57,488 nt of DNA from Clostridia bacterium (GTDB lineage: Bacteria; Bacillota; Clostridia; Oscillospirales; Acutalibacteraceae). The notes below the pieces were generated by a model. The model was given only the letters and a program-made list of their open reading frames with translations. It did not search any database and was not told the DNA's origin. The translations under genes were made by a program, and so were the position numbers. This document shows positions 16,253-25,280 of this stretch, one piece after another. Position 1 is the first letter of the stretch, and every line of letters begins with the position of its first letter. Location of the stretch: assembly GCA_017416485.1 (NCBI GenBank), contig JAFQCH010000024.1, positions 1 through 57,488 on the forward strand, written 5' to 3'.

Positions 16253-17266
16253 ATGTTATTTTCACAGGATATCGGCATTGACCTGGGCACCGCGAATACC
16301 CTGGTCAGCGTCAAAGGCAAAGGCATCATCATCCGTGAACCCTCCGTGGTGGCACTGGACGTGCGCATGACCCCTCCCAAAGTGGTGGCAGTCGGCGAAG
16401 AAGCCAAGCGCATGATCGGCAGAACACCCGGCTCCATTACGGCGGTGCGGCCTCTTAAAGACGGGGTTATTTCCGATTTCAATATGACAAGCGACATGCT
16501 TCGTGCTTTTGTGCGCAAGGCAATGGCGGGAAATCCCATTGCCCGTGTGCGCGTTATGATCACCATTCCGTCGAGCGTGACGGAAGTGGAACGCAAAGCC
16601 GTGCATGATGCCGCAAAAAATGCAGGTGCTCGTTATGTGAGCCTCATCGAAGAACCCATGGCGGCTGCCATCGGTGCCGGGCTTCCCGTTGCGGAAGCCA
16701 CAGGCAGCATGATCGTGGATATCGGCGGCGGAACCTGCGAAGTGGCAGTTATCTCGCTGGGTGACATCGTCACTTCCCGTTCTATCCGCATGGCAGGCGA
16801 CAAGTTTGACGAAGCCATCATTGCCTATGTGCGCCGCAAATACAATCTGCTCATCGGCGAACGCACGGCAGAAGACCTCAAACTTTCCATCGGCTCGGCA
16901 TATCCGTATGCAGGCGAAGGCAAAGTGACCGTACGCGGCAGAAACCTTTTGGACAGTCTGCCGAAAAATGTTGAAATTTCGGCAGAAGACATCCGCGAAG
17001 CGCTCGAAGACCCGCTGACACAGATCGTGGAAACCGTGCGCACCACGCTCGAAAAAACACCCCCCGAGCTTGCAAGCGACATTGTGGACAGGGGCATTAT
17101 CCTTTCCGGCGGCGGTGCATTGTTGCGCGGCCTGGACAAGCTGATTGCCAAAGAAGTCGGCATTACGGTTAAAATTGCAAAAAATCCCCTTGATTGTGTT
17201 GCCGCAGGCACTGCCGTTTGTCTTGAAAAAGACAATCTGCATATCGGCGGAAAGAGAAACGGTTAA
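16253..17266 (+). CDS. mreB: Rod shape-determining protein MreB
   Basis: A 337-residue bacterial actin that forms membrane-bound filaments and guides lateral wall synthesis. The phosphate-1 motif DIGIDLGTANTLV (residues 6-18), phosphate-2 VDIGGGTCEV near 157 and adenosine motif LSGGGALLRG near 285 are intact. An EEPMAAAIGAGLPV segment is typical of MreB. It is followed four bases later by mreC, and mreD, a class B PBP and minD follow, which confirms the assignment. Confidence 0.95.
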   Translation: MLFSQDIGIDLGTANTLVSVKGKGIIIREPSVVALDVRMTPPKVVAVGEEAKRMIGRTPGSITAVRPLKDGVISDFNMTSDMLRAFVRKAMAGNPIARVRVMITIPSSVTEVERKAVHDAAKNAGARYVSLIEEPMAAAIGAGLPVAEATGSMIVDIGGGTCEVAVISLGDIVTSRSIRMAGDKFDEAIIAYVRRKYNLLIGERTAEDLKLSIGSAYPYAGEGKVTVRGRNLLDSLPKNVEISAEDIREALEDPLTQIVETVRTTLEKTPPELASDIVDRGIILSGGGALLRGLDKLIAKEVGITVKIAKNPLDCVAAGTAVCLEKDNLHIGGKRNG

Positions 17267-17269
17267 GCC

Positions 17270-18100
17270 ATGCAGACATTTTTAAAAAGTACAAAATTCA
17301 GATGTATCCTTGCTCTGTGCATGGCACTGGCACTCGGTGTAATGACCGCCGCATTCACCCATGACGGCACTTCCCCGCTGACAAAAGCGGTGTCCGTTGT
17401 AATGACCCCACTGCAAAGCATTGCCACCGTTTTGCAGGAAAAAACAAAAAACTTCGGGGCTCATTTCCGTTCATCAGGTGCGTATTTGGAGCAGATTGCA
17501 GAACTGGAAAGTCAGATTGCTGACTATAGAAATCAACTGGTGGATTATGAAAAAACGCTTCAAAAACTGGAAAGTTACGAAGCATTTTTGGATATTCAGA
17601 AAAACAATGCAGATTTCACCTATTGCGCGGCTTCCGTTATTTCCCGCGACGGCACGGATGTATACAATTCTTTTACCATCAACAAAGGTTCTGCAAACGG
17701 AATCGCGGTGGGCATGCCCGTGGTTTGCGGCAATTACCTTGTCGGCAGTGTAAGGCAGGTAAACCCCACCTCCTGCACGGTGCACACGTTGCTCAATCCC
17801 ACTCTTGCCATCAGTGCGTATGAAATCCGCACCGGTGAAGAAGGCTTTGTTATGACCGATACCACCCTTGCAATGGAAGGCAAATGCAAACTTTCCAGAC
17901 TGAGCATGGGCACAGCAGTCGGTTCGGGCGGCATTGTCTGCACATCGGGGCTTGGCGGCAGTTACCCGCGTGATCTCATCATCGGCACCATTGAATCCAT
18001 CCACAACGAAGAAGCGGACATTTCCGCTTATGCCGTTATGGAACCGGGCATCAGCATCACAAATATTCTTGAAGTTTTTGTAATTACTTCATTCAACTAA
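17270..18100 (+). CDS. mreC: Rod shape-determining protein MreC
   Basis: A 276-residue bitopic protein: an N-terminal membrane segment (CILALCMALALGVMTAAF), a coiled coil (about residues 65-110, LEQIAELESQIADYRNQLVD), then the beta-barrel MreC domain with VISRDGTDVYNSFTINKGSANGI and GMPVV. It links MreB and MreD to the PBP in the periplasmic-side space. Starts four bases after mreB and is followed by mreD. Confidence 0.93.
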   Translation: MQTFLKSTKFRCILALCMALALGVMTAAFTHDGTSPLTKAVSVVMTPLQSIATVLQEKTKNFGAHFRSSGAYLEQIAELESQIADYRNQLVDYEKTLQKLESYEAFLDIQKNNADFTYCAASVISRDGTDVYNSFTINKGSANGIAVGMPVVCGNYLVGSVRQVNPTSCTVHTLLNPTLAISAYEIRTGEEGFVMTDTTLAMEGKCKLSRLSMGTAVGSGGIVCTSGLGGSYPRDLIIGTIESIHNEEADISAYAVMEPGISITNILEVFVITSFN

Positions 18101-18120
18101 TTTTTAACAGAGGAAAAACA

Positions 18121-18639
18121 GTGCACACGCAACGAACAAAAATTCTGACAATCAGACGGCTTCTTTTGGCTGCCGTCGTCATAATCGGCGCGCTGGTGCA
18201 GAATAGCGCTTTATCCGTCGGCGGCATACAAATTTGCATTCTGTTGCCGCTGACCGTGATCATTGCCATGTTCGAAAAAGAGTTGGCAGGCATTCTTTAC
18301 GGCATTCTGGCAGGTTGCCTGTGGGATATTTCCGCAACAACCGCCGACGGCATGAAAGCCCTTTTTCTTGCGCTGACAGGCTGTGCCTGCGGTTTGCTTG
18401 TGCGCTATATTATGCGCAACAACTTATTGAGTGCGCTTGTGCTTTGCGGTGCGGCAAGCATTGTTTTCAATGTGCTGCACTGGATCATTTATGTCATTCC
18501 CAATGCAGAAGGCATGTTCCGCGCACTGTTTTTGTTCTATATCCCGCAGATTTTATTAAGCATTCTTGCCGTGATTCCCTTGTACTTTTTACTGCGTGCA
18601 CTGGAGAAAAAATACAAGGTTGCGGAAGAAGCAAAATAA
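18121..18639 (+). CDS. mreD: Rod shape-determining protein MreD
   Basis: A 172-residue integral membrane protein with about five or six hydrophobic segments, in the standard mreBCD position. Starts with GTG 18121 after AGAGGA. LAGILYGILAGCLWDI is the conserved MreD-like segment. Works with MreC and the class B PBP in the elongasome. Confidence 0.88.
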   Translation: MHTQRTKILTIRRLLLAAVVIIGALVQNSALSVGGIQICILLPLTVIIAMFEKELAGILYGILAGCLWDISATTADGMKALFLALTGCACGLLVRYIMRNNLLSALVLCGAASIVFNVLHWIIYVIPNAEGMFRALFLFYIPQILLSILAVIPLYFLLRALEKKYKVAEEAK

Positions 18640-18672
18640 CCAAAAGAATTTTACAAAAAAGGAGGCGGCAAA

Positions 18673-20787
18673 GTGAATCAACTGAACACAAGAATACGGT
18701 TTGTGGGAACATTTTTCTTTGCCGTCATTCTTCTTTTTACCGGCATTCTGTTTCACACTCAGTTCACCGCCGAAAAAAACAAAGACCACAATGACACCGC
18801 AGCAGTGGCTTCCTATTCGGTTGCAGTGCCCTCTGTGCGCGGTGAAGTTCTTGACCGCAACGGCGAACCGCTTGTGCAGAATCGGCAAGGCACAGACATT
18901 GTGCTTTATTATGTCACATTCCCTGAAAGCCGTGAAGAACAAAACAACATTCTGCTTTCCCTGATCCGCACTGCGGAATCAAACAATGACGAATGGATCG
19001 ATGAAGTGCCGTTGGAATTCGGCCCCGACGGCAATATCCGCTTCTGTGAAGACCGCGAAAGCGATATTGCTTTTATGAAATCCGAAAAAATGCTGCATCT
19101 GAACACGTATGCCACTGCGCAGAACTGCTTGGATGCGTTTGTGCGTGACTATGAAATGGAAAATTATTCGGCGGATGAACAGCGCAAGCTTGCATCCGTA
19201 TATTATAACATGGTAAAAACATCCTTCGGCTATCTTACCTCCTACACCTTCGCAAAGGATGTTTCTGCCGCAACAACCGCATTCATCATGGAACACAACA
19301 CCGATTTCAAAGGTGTTGACACCGTTGTTGCAGCTTACCGCGAATACAACAACGAAGGCACACTGGCGCCGCATATTCTCGGCGTGGTCGGTGCCATCAG
19401 TGCCGATGAATACAAAAAAGAGCAGGATCTTCTTGCCGAAGCCCTTAAGGACAAAACACTGACCGATCTTGAAATTGCACAGTTAAAGGCAAAATCCTAT
19501 TCGCCGACATCCGAATACGGCAAATTCGGCATTGAAGCCGCCGCCGAGCAATATCTGCACGGTGCAAGCGGAACCCTTGATTTTCTTGTGGATTCCGAAG
19601 ATAATATCACAAAGGAATATTCCGTTCTGCCGCAACAGGGCTACACCGTTATATCGACCCTGCACAAAGGGTTGCAGGAAGTGGCAGAAAGATCCCTGCA
19701 GGAACGAATTCAGGCAACCATGACAGAAGATGTGCTGGCGCAAGGCCTGTCCCCTGCCGGCGCAGTAGTGGTTGTGGATGTGCACAACGGTGCCGTTCTT
19801 GCCGCCGCATCGTACCCCGATTTCAGCCTGAACACCTATTATGATGACTACAGCAAACTGCTGGCAGATGCCGGCAAACCGCTGTGGAACCGCACCACCC
19901 AAAGCACCTATGCCCCCGGCTCCACCATGAAATGCGCTGTTGCACTTGCGGCACTGGAAGAAGGCATTATTGATGCAAATGATACCATCTTCTGCAAAGG
20001 CACATATGAATATTTTGACATCACCTTTGCCTGCCATGACCAGACAGCGCACGGTTATGTCAATGTAAAAACCGCATTGGAACATTCCTGCAATATCTTT
20101 TTTTATCAGTTGGCTGAACAGCTCGGTATCGAAAAAATTCAAGAATACGCAAAATTATTCGGCCTCGGTTCTGTTACAGGCATTGAAATCAATGAAAGTG
20201 CAGGTATTCTTGCAGGCCCTGCCTACAGAGATTCCATCGGTGCCACCTGGCAACAGGGTGAAACGCTGCTTGCCGCCATCGGCCAATCCGATAACTCGTT
20301 CAGCATCATGCAGTTGGCAGTGTATGCCGCCACCATCGCCAACGGCGGCACACGCTACACACCGTATCTGATCGACAGAATTCTCAGTGCGGATTACAGC
20401 GACGTGCTTTACAGCCACGAAACGCAGATTGCCGCACAGCCGGGATTTGCATTGGAAAACATCAACACGGTCAAGGAAGGCATGCGCCTTGTGGCAACCG
20501 AAACCAACACGGCATACAGTTTTATGGATCTTCCCTATACCGTTGCCGCAAAAACAGGTACCGCCGAAAAAACATTGCTGATAAACGGCAAATACGTGGA
20601 AGGCACGGACGGTTTCTTAATCACCTTCGGCCCTTATGAAGACCCGCAGATTGCCGTTGCAATTGTTGTCGAAAACGCAGGTTCGGGTTCTTCAACCGCG
20701 CAGGTTGCCGCCGACATTTATGAATATTACTTCGCATTGCAGAACGAAATTCAATACAGCCAGCCTGTGAATGAGCTCATCGGCTGA
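18673..20787 (+). CDS. mrdA: Class B penicillin-binding protein 2 (elongation transpeptidase)
   Basis: A 704-residue PBP2-type transpeptidase that crosslinks peptidoglycan with MreBCD and RodA. One N-terminal membrane segment (FVGTFFFAVILLFTGILF), a dimerisation/pedestal region, and the transpeptidase domain with the active-site STMK (Ser417, Lys420), SCN (472-474) and KTG (627-629). The GTG start at 18673 has AAGGAGG in front. It lies 33 bases after mreD. No rodA lies beside it in this window. Confidence 0.93.
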   Translation: MNQLNTRIRFVGTFFFAVILLFTGILFHTQFTAEKNKDHNDTAAVASYSVAVPSVRGEVLDRNGEPLVQNRQGTDIVLYYVTFPESREEQNNILLSLIRTAESNNDEWIDEVPLEFGPDGNIRFCEDRESDIAFMKSEKMLHLNTYATAQNCLDAFVRDYEMENYSADEQRKLASVYYNMVKTSFGYLTSYTFAKDVSAATTAFIMEHNTDFKGVDTVVAAYREYNNEGTLAPHILGVVGAISADEYKKEQDLLAEALKDKTLTDLEIAQLKAKSYSPTSEYGKFGIEAAAEQYLHGASGTLDFLVDSEDNITKEYSVLPQQGYTVISTLHKGLQEVAERSLQERIQATMTEDVLAQGLSPAGAVVVVDVHNGAVLAAASYPDFSLNTYYDDYSKLLADAGKPLWNRTTQSTYAPGSTMKCAVALAALEEGIIDANDTIFCKGTYEYFDITFACHDQTAHGYVNVKTALEHSCNIFFYQLAEQLGIEKIQEYAKLFGLGSVTGIEINESAGILAGPAYRDSIGATWQQGETLLAAIGQSDNSFSIMQLAVYAATIANGGTRYTPYLIDRILSADYSDVLYSHETQIAAQPGFALENINTVKEGMRLVATETNTAYSFMDLPYTVAAKTGTAEKTLLINGKYVEGTDGFLITFGPYEDPQIAVAIVVENAGSGSSTAQVAADIYEYYFALQNEIQYSQPVNELIG

Positions 20788-20814
20788 TTAAAAACGAGAG
20801 GAGCGTGCGCAAAA

Positions 20815-21555
20815 ATGGCAAACAGAATCGTCATTGCCTCCGGCAAAGGAGGTGTCGGCAAATCCACACTGACAGCAGGTTTGGGCAAAGCCGCCGCCAA
20901 TGCAGGTAAAAAAACATTGCTCATCGATTGCGATGCGGGTTTGGGCTCTTTGGATATTCTCTTCGGATGCGACAAGGACTGTGCTTTCAACTGGATGGAT
21001 CTTTACGAAGACCGTTGCAAAAAGGAAGAAGCACTTCTGCCGCTTGGTGAAAACTTATGGCTGTTGCCCGTTCCCCGCAATCTGCAAACGGACTACCCCG
21101 AAGATGCGGTTGCGGACTTCATAGAAAAAAATGAAGATGATTTCGACCTGATTCTCATTGATTCCCCTGCCGGCATCGGCAATGGGCTCAAGCGCGCCGC
21201 CAAAGGAGCAAAACGTGCCATTGTGGTGGCTACTCCCGATGCGGTTTCCGTGCGTGGTGCGTGGTCTGTTGCCCGTGTGCTGACACAGGAAGGTATACAG
21301 GAAGTGCGGCTTGCGGTCAACCGTTTTGATTACAAGGCAGCAAGAAAGAAAAAACAATACAATATTGACTTTGCCATTGATCAGACCGCCGTACAGCTCA
21401 TCGGTGTTGTTCCCGAGGAAGAAAAAATCGTATTCTCCAGTGTAACAGGGCAACAACTCAAAAAAAACAGCCCCGCAGCAAAGGCATTTGCACGGATTCT
21501 GCGCCGTATTGACGGTGAACATGTTCCACTGCGCATTTCTTATTTAAAAAAATAA
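20815..21555 (+). CDS. minD: MinD-like ParA/MinD ATPase
   Basis: A 246-residue deviant Walker ATPase with KGGVGKST (residues 11-18) and DCDAGLGSLD (39-48). Sequence and position after mreBCD-PBP2 fit MinD, the membrane-bound division-site selector. However no minC or minE is present: the gene follows PBP2 with a 27-base gap where minC often lies in Clostridia. The C-terminus ends RISYLKK rather than a typical amphipathic membrane-targeting helix. It could therefore be another MinD-like protein, such as FlhG-like or ParA-like. Last gene of the operon. Confidence 0.8.
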   Translation: MANRIVIASGKGGVGKSTLTAGLGKAAANAGKKTLLIDCDAGLGSLDILFGCDKDCAFNWMDLYEDRCKKEEALLPLGENLWLLPVPRNLQTDYPEDAVADFIEKNEDDFDLILIDSPAGIGNGLKRAAKGAKRAIVVATPDAVSVRGAWSVARVLTQEGIQEVRLAVNRFDYKAARKKKQYNIDFAIDQTAVQLIGVVPEEEKIVFSSVTGQQLKKNSPAAKAFARILRRIDGEHVPLRISYLKK

Positions 21556-21562
21556 AAAAATA

Positions 21563-21595
21563 ATTGTAAAACAGCACAAAATGTGCTACAATAAT
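21563..21595 (+). promoter_or_regulatory. Candidate promoter of the mgsA-like gene
   Basis: TTGTAA, 17-base spacer, TACAAT within 21563-21595; a TATAAT also occurs near 21619. The small AGCACAAAATGTGCT palindrome lies within the spacer. Confidence 0.45.
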
Positions 21596-21643
21596 TCTGT
21601 TATCCTCGTATATACGTTATAATATTTGAAAGACGGTGAATTT

Positions 21644-22039
21644 ATGAACATTGCATTGATTGCACACGATTCCAAGAAAGAACTGATGACTCAATTCTGC
21701 ATTGCTTACTGCGGCATTCTCAGCCATCACAATCTGTGCGCAACGGGAACAACGGGCAAACTGGTTGCAGACGCAACGGGGCTTCCCATCAAGCAGTTCC
21801 TCAACGGTGCACAAGGCGGCGCACAGCAGATCGGTTCTCTGATCTCCTGTAACGAGATCGACCTGATGTTGCTGTTCCGTGATCCGCTGTCCAAAAAAAT
21901 CACGGAACCCGATGATGCGGCACTTCTGCGCCTTTGCGACGTTCACAACGTGCCGTGCGCTACCAACATTGCAACAGCAGAATCGTTGGTCAGAGGTCTT
22001 GAGAGAGGCGACCTTGACTGGCGCGAACTTGTACACTGA
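21644..22039 (+). CDS. mgsA: Methylglyoxal synthase homologue with altered catalytic residues
   Basis: A 131-residue MGS-fold protein; true enzymes convert dihydroxyacetone phosphate to methylglyoxal. It aligns without gaps to E. coli MgsA (recalled sequence) with an offset of 11: IALIAHD (Asp9 = Asp20), ATGTTGKL, RDPL (Asp80 = Asp91) and Asp90 = Asp101 are kept. Ala60 replaces the catalytic Asp71 (GGAQQ instead of GGDQQ), and Thr87 replaces His98. I believe related clostridial proteins also carry Ala at the first position, so this may be a subfamily with another activity or substrate. ATG 21644 is chosen for its spacing from the upstream GACGGTGA. Followed by its own terminator and hisS. Confidence 0.8.
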   Translation: MNIALIAHDSKKELMTQFCIAYCGILSHHNLCATGTTGKLVADATGLPIKQFLNGAQGGAQQIGSLISCNEIDLMLLFRDPLSKKITEPDDAALLRLCDVHNVPCATNIATAESLVRGLERGDLDWRELVH

Positions 22040-22042
22040 AAG

Positions 22043-22071
22043 AACCGACCGTAAATTTTTGTCGGTTTTGT
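22043..22071 (+). terminator. Weak terminator between mgsA and hisS
   Basis: AACCGAC (22043-22049) and GTCGGTT (22061-22067) followed by TTTGTT; it ends 19 bases before hisS. Confidence 0.55.
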
Positions 22072-22089
22072 TGAAAGGATAAACAAATC

Positions 22090-23400
22090 ATGGCTTTGCT
22101 CACAAAAGCGCCGCGCGGAACGCAGGATCTGCTTCCGTCCAAGGCGCACAGATATCAGTATATTGAAAAAGTAGTGGCAGAAACCGTTGCCTGTTTCGGA
22201 TTTTATGAGATCCGCACCCCCGTTTTTGAACATACCGAACTGTTCAACCGTTCCGTTGGTGACACCACGGACGTTGTGCAGAAAGAAATGTACACCTTTG
22301 AAGACAACGGCAAGCGCTCTATTTCGCTTCGTCCCGAAGGTACGGCAGGTGCCGTGCGTGCATTCCTCGAACACGGTCTGTTCAACGAACCGCTACCGCA
22401 GAAACTGTGGTACCTGACCTCCTGCTACCGTTATGAAAAACCGCAGGCAGGCAGACTTCGTGAATTCCATCAGTTCGGCGTCGAAGCATTCGGCAGCCAG
22501 AGTGCGGCACAGGATGCGGAAGTGATGGCAATTGCCCGCCACGTATTTGACCGCATCGGTGTGCAGAACATCACCCTCGAAATCAACTCCATCGGTTGCC
22601 CCGTGTGCCGCAAGGAATATCACAAAGCACTGCTTTGCTTTTTTAATGAAAAGAAGGGCGATCTTTGCGAAACATGCCTCGGCAGATTGGAACGCAATCC
22701 CATGCGTATTCTTGACTGCAAGAGCCCCGTGTGCTCCGCTATTGCGGCAGATGCTCCCGTAATTACCGATTTCCTTTGCGACGAATGCACCACACACTTT
22801 GCACAGGTGCAGAAATATCTCAACGCAATGGACATTGACTTTATCATCAATCCGCACATTGTGCGCGGATTGGATTACTATACAAAAACTGTTTTCGAGT
22901 TCATTACACATGACCTCGGTGCACAGAGTGCCGTCTGCGCAGGCGGCCGTTATGACGGTCTTGTCGAGCAACTCGGCGGCAATCCCCTGCCCGCTTGCGG
23001 CTTCGGCATGGGTGTGGAAAGACTGGACCTGCTGATGCAGGCACAGAACATTGAAGTGCCCGAACCCGAACACTGCTCGCTGTATGTTGCCCCCTACAAC
23101 GAAGAATTCTCGTTTGAAGCCATGCGACTTGTAAACGATCTGCGTGCGGAAGGTGTGTATGCTCTTACCGATGTCACGGGTCGCTCGGTCAAGGCACAGA
23201 TGAAATATGCAGACAAGTGCAAGGCAGATTACACCATGATTCTCGGTGCAGATGACATTGCAAATAAAGAAGTCAAAGTCAAGCGAATGAACGACGGCAC
23301 TGTAACACAGATCGGTCTGGATGATTTCTGCGATGACTTCATCCGCCTGACCATCAACGATGCGCTCAGCGACTTCGCAGGCGAAGACTTTGCACTGTAA
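22090..23400 (+). CDS. hisS: Histidyl-tRNA synthetase
   Basis: A 436-residue class II synthetase charging tRNA-His. Class II motif 2 includes SLRPEGTAGAVRAFLEH near residue 78; the histidine-A signature GLDYYTKTVFEF lies near 258; motif 3 FGMGVERLDLLM near 307; the C-terminal anticodon-binding domain begins near 330. GAAAGG precedes the ATG. Paired with aspS 40 bases downstream, a conserved bacterial order. No T-box leader is seen. Confidence 0.96.
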   Translation: MALLTKAPRGTQDLLPSKAHRYQYIEKVVAETVACFGFYEIRTPVFEHTELFNRSVGDTTDVVQKEMYTFEDNGKRSISLRPEGTAGAVRAFLEHGLFNEPLPQKLWYLTSCYRYEKPQAGRLREFHQFGVEAFGSQSAAQDAEVMAIARHVFDRIGVQNITLEINSIGCPVCRKEYHKALLCFFNEKKGDLCETCLGRLERNPMRILDCKSPVCSAIAADAPVITDFLCDECTTHFAQVQKYLNAMDIDFIINPHIVRGLDYYTKTVFEFITHDLGAQSAVCAGGRYDGLVEQLGGNPLPACGFGMGVERLDLLMQAQNIEVPEPEHCSLYVAPYNEEFSFEAMRLVNDLRAEGVYALTDVTGRSVKAQMKYADKCKADYTMILGADDIANKEVKVKRMNDGTVTQIGLDDFCDDFIRLTINDALSDFAGEDFAL

Positions 23401-23439
23401 TATATAATAAGGATATTAAACAAAGAGAGGATATAAATT

Positions 23440-25224
23440 ATGGAATTTATTGCAGGCCTCAAGAGAACGGATTATTGCGGCAATTTCCGTCTCAGCGATG
23501 CAGGTAAAGAAGTCACCGTTTTCGGTTGGGTACAGCGCCAGCGCAACCTCGGCAGCCTGATCTTCATTGATCTGCGCGACAGAACCGGGCTTATTCAGCT
23601 TGCCTTTGACGAAAACACCGACAAGGCTGTTTTTGAAAAAGCCGCTTCCGCCAAAAGCGAATATGTGCTTGCCGCTGTCGGTACGGTGCGTGAACGCTCC
23701 GCAAAGAACACCGAAATCCCCACGGGCGAAATTGAAATTGATGTCAAAGAACTTCGCATTCTCAACAAGAGCGAAACGCCGCCCTTTGAAATCATCAACA
23801 ACTGCCCCACCAACGAAATCAACAGACTGAAATACCGTTATCTTGATCTTCGCCGTCCTGAACTGCAGAACAACATTCTGTTCCGTAACAAGGTTGCCAA
23901 AATCACAAGAGATTACTTCTATGACAACGGTTTCATCGAAATTGAAACCCCCATTCTTATCCGTTCCACCCCCGAAGGCGCACGCGACTTCCTTGTACCC
24001 TCCAGACTTCATCACGGCACATTCTATGCCCTGCCGCAGTCCCCGCAGCTTTACAAGCAGCTTTCCATGGTAGCAGGCTTTGACCGCTACTTCCAGATTG
24101 CCCGTTGCTTCCGTGACGAAGACTCCCGTGCAGACCGTCAGCCCGAATTCACCCAGATCGACATTGAAATGTCTTTCGTGGATGTGGAAGACGTTCTCAG
24201 CATCGGTGAAGGTTACATTGCAAAGGTCTTCAAAGAAGGCCTCGGCATCGACATTCCGCTGCCCCTGCCCCGCCTTACCTACAAGGATGCCATGGAACGC
24301 TACGGTTCGGACAAGCCCGACACCCGTTTCGGCATGGAACTTGTCAACCTTTCCGATATTCTTGCAGATTGCGGCTTCGGCGTATTTGAAGGTGCGATCA
24401 GTGCCGGCGGCAGTGTCCGTGCATTCTGTGCGAAGAACGCAGTCACCACCTATTCCCGAAAGGAAATTGACAAGCTGACCGAAAAAGCCAAGGGCATCGG
24501 TGCAAAAGGTCTTGCATGGATCCGCTGGACGGATGACGACATCGCTTCTTCTTTTGGCAAGTTCATCAGTGAAGAAAAGATGCAGGCCATTCTTGACAAG
24601 GTCGGTGCAGAAAAGGGCGACGTTGTTGTTATCATTGCAGACAAGAACAGCCTTGCACTTTCCATTCTCGGTTCGCTTCGCTGCGACGTTGCAAAGAAGC
24701 TCGACATCATCCCCGACACCAACAACCTGCTGTGGATCGTTGAATTCCCGTTCTTTGATTGGGATGAAGACAGCCAGACTTGGGTTGCCATGCACCATCC
24801 GTTCACCTCGCCCATGGATGAATGCCTTGAATACCTTGAAACCGACAAGGCAAAGGTTCGTGCAAAGGCTTACGACCTTGTTTTCAACGGCATCGAACTG
24901 TCTTCGGGTTCCATCCGTATCACCAATCCCGAACTGCAGAACCGCATGTTCAAACTGCTCGGTTTGAGCGAAGAAGAAGCACACAAAAAGTTCGGCTTCC
25001 TGCTGGATGCTTTCCGTTTCGGTCCGCCTCCCCACGGCGGTATGGGTATCGGTCTTGACCGTCTTGTTATGCAGATGCTCGGTTGCGAAAGCCTTCGTGA
25101 TGTTATTGCATTCCCGAAACTCAAGGATGCAACCGAATCCATGACGAACTGTCCCGCACCTGTTGATGAAGATCAACTTGAACTGCTTGCTCTTGCAATC
25201 ACAGATAAGGAAGACAAAGAATAA
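23440..25224 (+). CDS. aspS: Aspartyl-tRNA synthetase
   Basis: A 594-residue bacterial-type class II synthetase. The N-terminal OB-fold anticodon domain (VFGWVQRQRNLGSLIFIDLR) is followed by the catalytic domain with motif 2 FRDEDSRADRQPEFTQID near 224-241 and motif 3 GIGLDRLVMQML near 530. The internal GAD insertion typical of bacterial AspRS lies about 285-420. It is not possible from sequence inspection to say whether it is discriminating or also charges tRNA-Asn. Confidence 0.96.
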   Translation: MEFIAGLKRTDYCGNFRLSDAGKEVTVFGWVQRQRNLGSLIFIDLRDRTGLIQLAFDENTDKAVFEKAASAKSEYVLAAVGTVRERSAKNTEIPTGEIEIDVKELRILNKSETPPFEIINNCPTNEINRLKYRYLDLRRPELQNNILFRNKVAKITRDYFYDNGFIEIETPILIRSTPEGARDFLVPSRLHHGTFYALPQSPQLYKQLSMVAGFDRYFQIARCFRDEDSRADRQPEFTQIDIEMSFVDVEDVLSIGEGYIAKVFKEGLGIDIPLPLPRLTYKDAMERYGSDKPDTRFGMELVNLSDILADCGFGVFEGAISAGGSVRAFCAKNAVTTYSRKEIDKLTEKAKGIGAKGLAWIRWTDDDIASSFGKFISEEKMQAILDKVGAEKGDVVVIIADKNSLALSILGSLRCDVAKKLDIIPDTNNLLWIVEFPFFDWDEDSQTWVAMHHPFTSPMDECLEYLETDKAKVRAKAYDLVFNGIELSSGSIRITNPELQNRMFKLLGLSEEEAHKKFGFLLDAFRFGPPPHGGMGIGLDRLVMQMLGCESLRDVIAFPKLKDATESMTNCPAPVDEDQLELLALAITDKEDKE

Positions 25225-25236
25225 TTTTCAAAGCAA

Positions 25237-25268
25237 GAGGCAGCGGAAAACCGTTGCCTCTTTTTTTT
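25237..25268 (+). terminator. Terminator of hisS-aspS, abutting the next ribosome binding site
   Basis: GAGGCAGCGG (25237-25246) pairs with CCGTTGCCTC (25251-25260) around AAAA; T-run 25261-25268. GGAGG of the next gene begins at 25269. Confidence 0.85.
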
Positions 25269-25280
25269 GGAGGTATGAAA

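Noticed and set aside
23416..25176. 586-residue antisense frame across aspS
   Set aside because: Antisense to a clear housekeeping gene, with no ribosome binding site and no recognisable motif.
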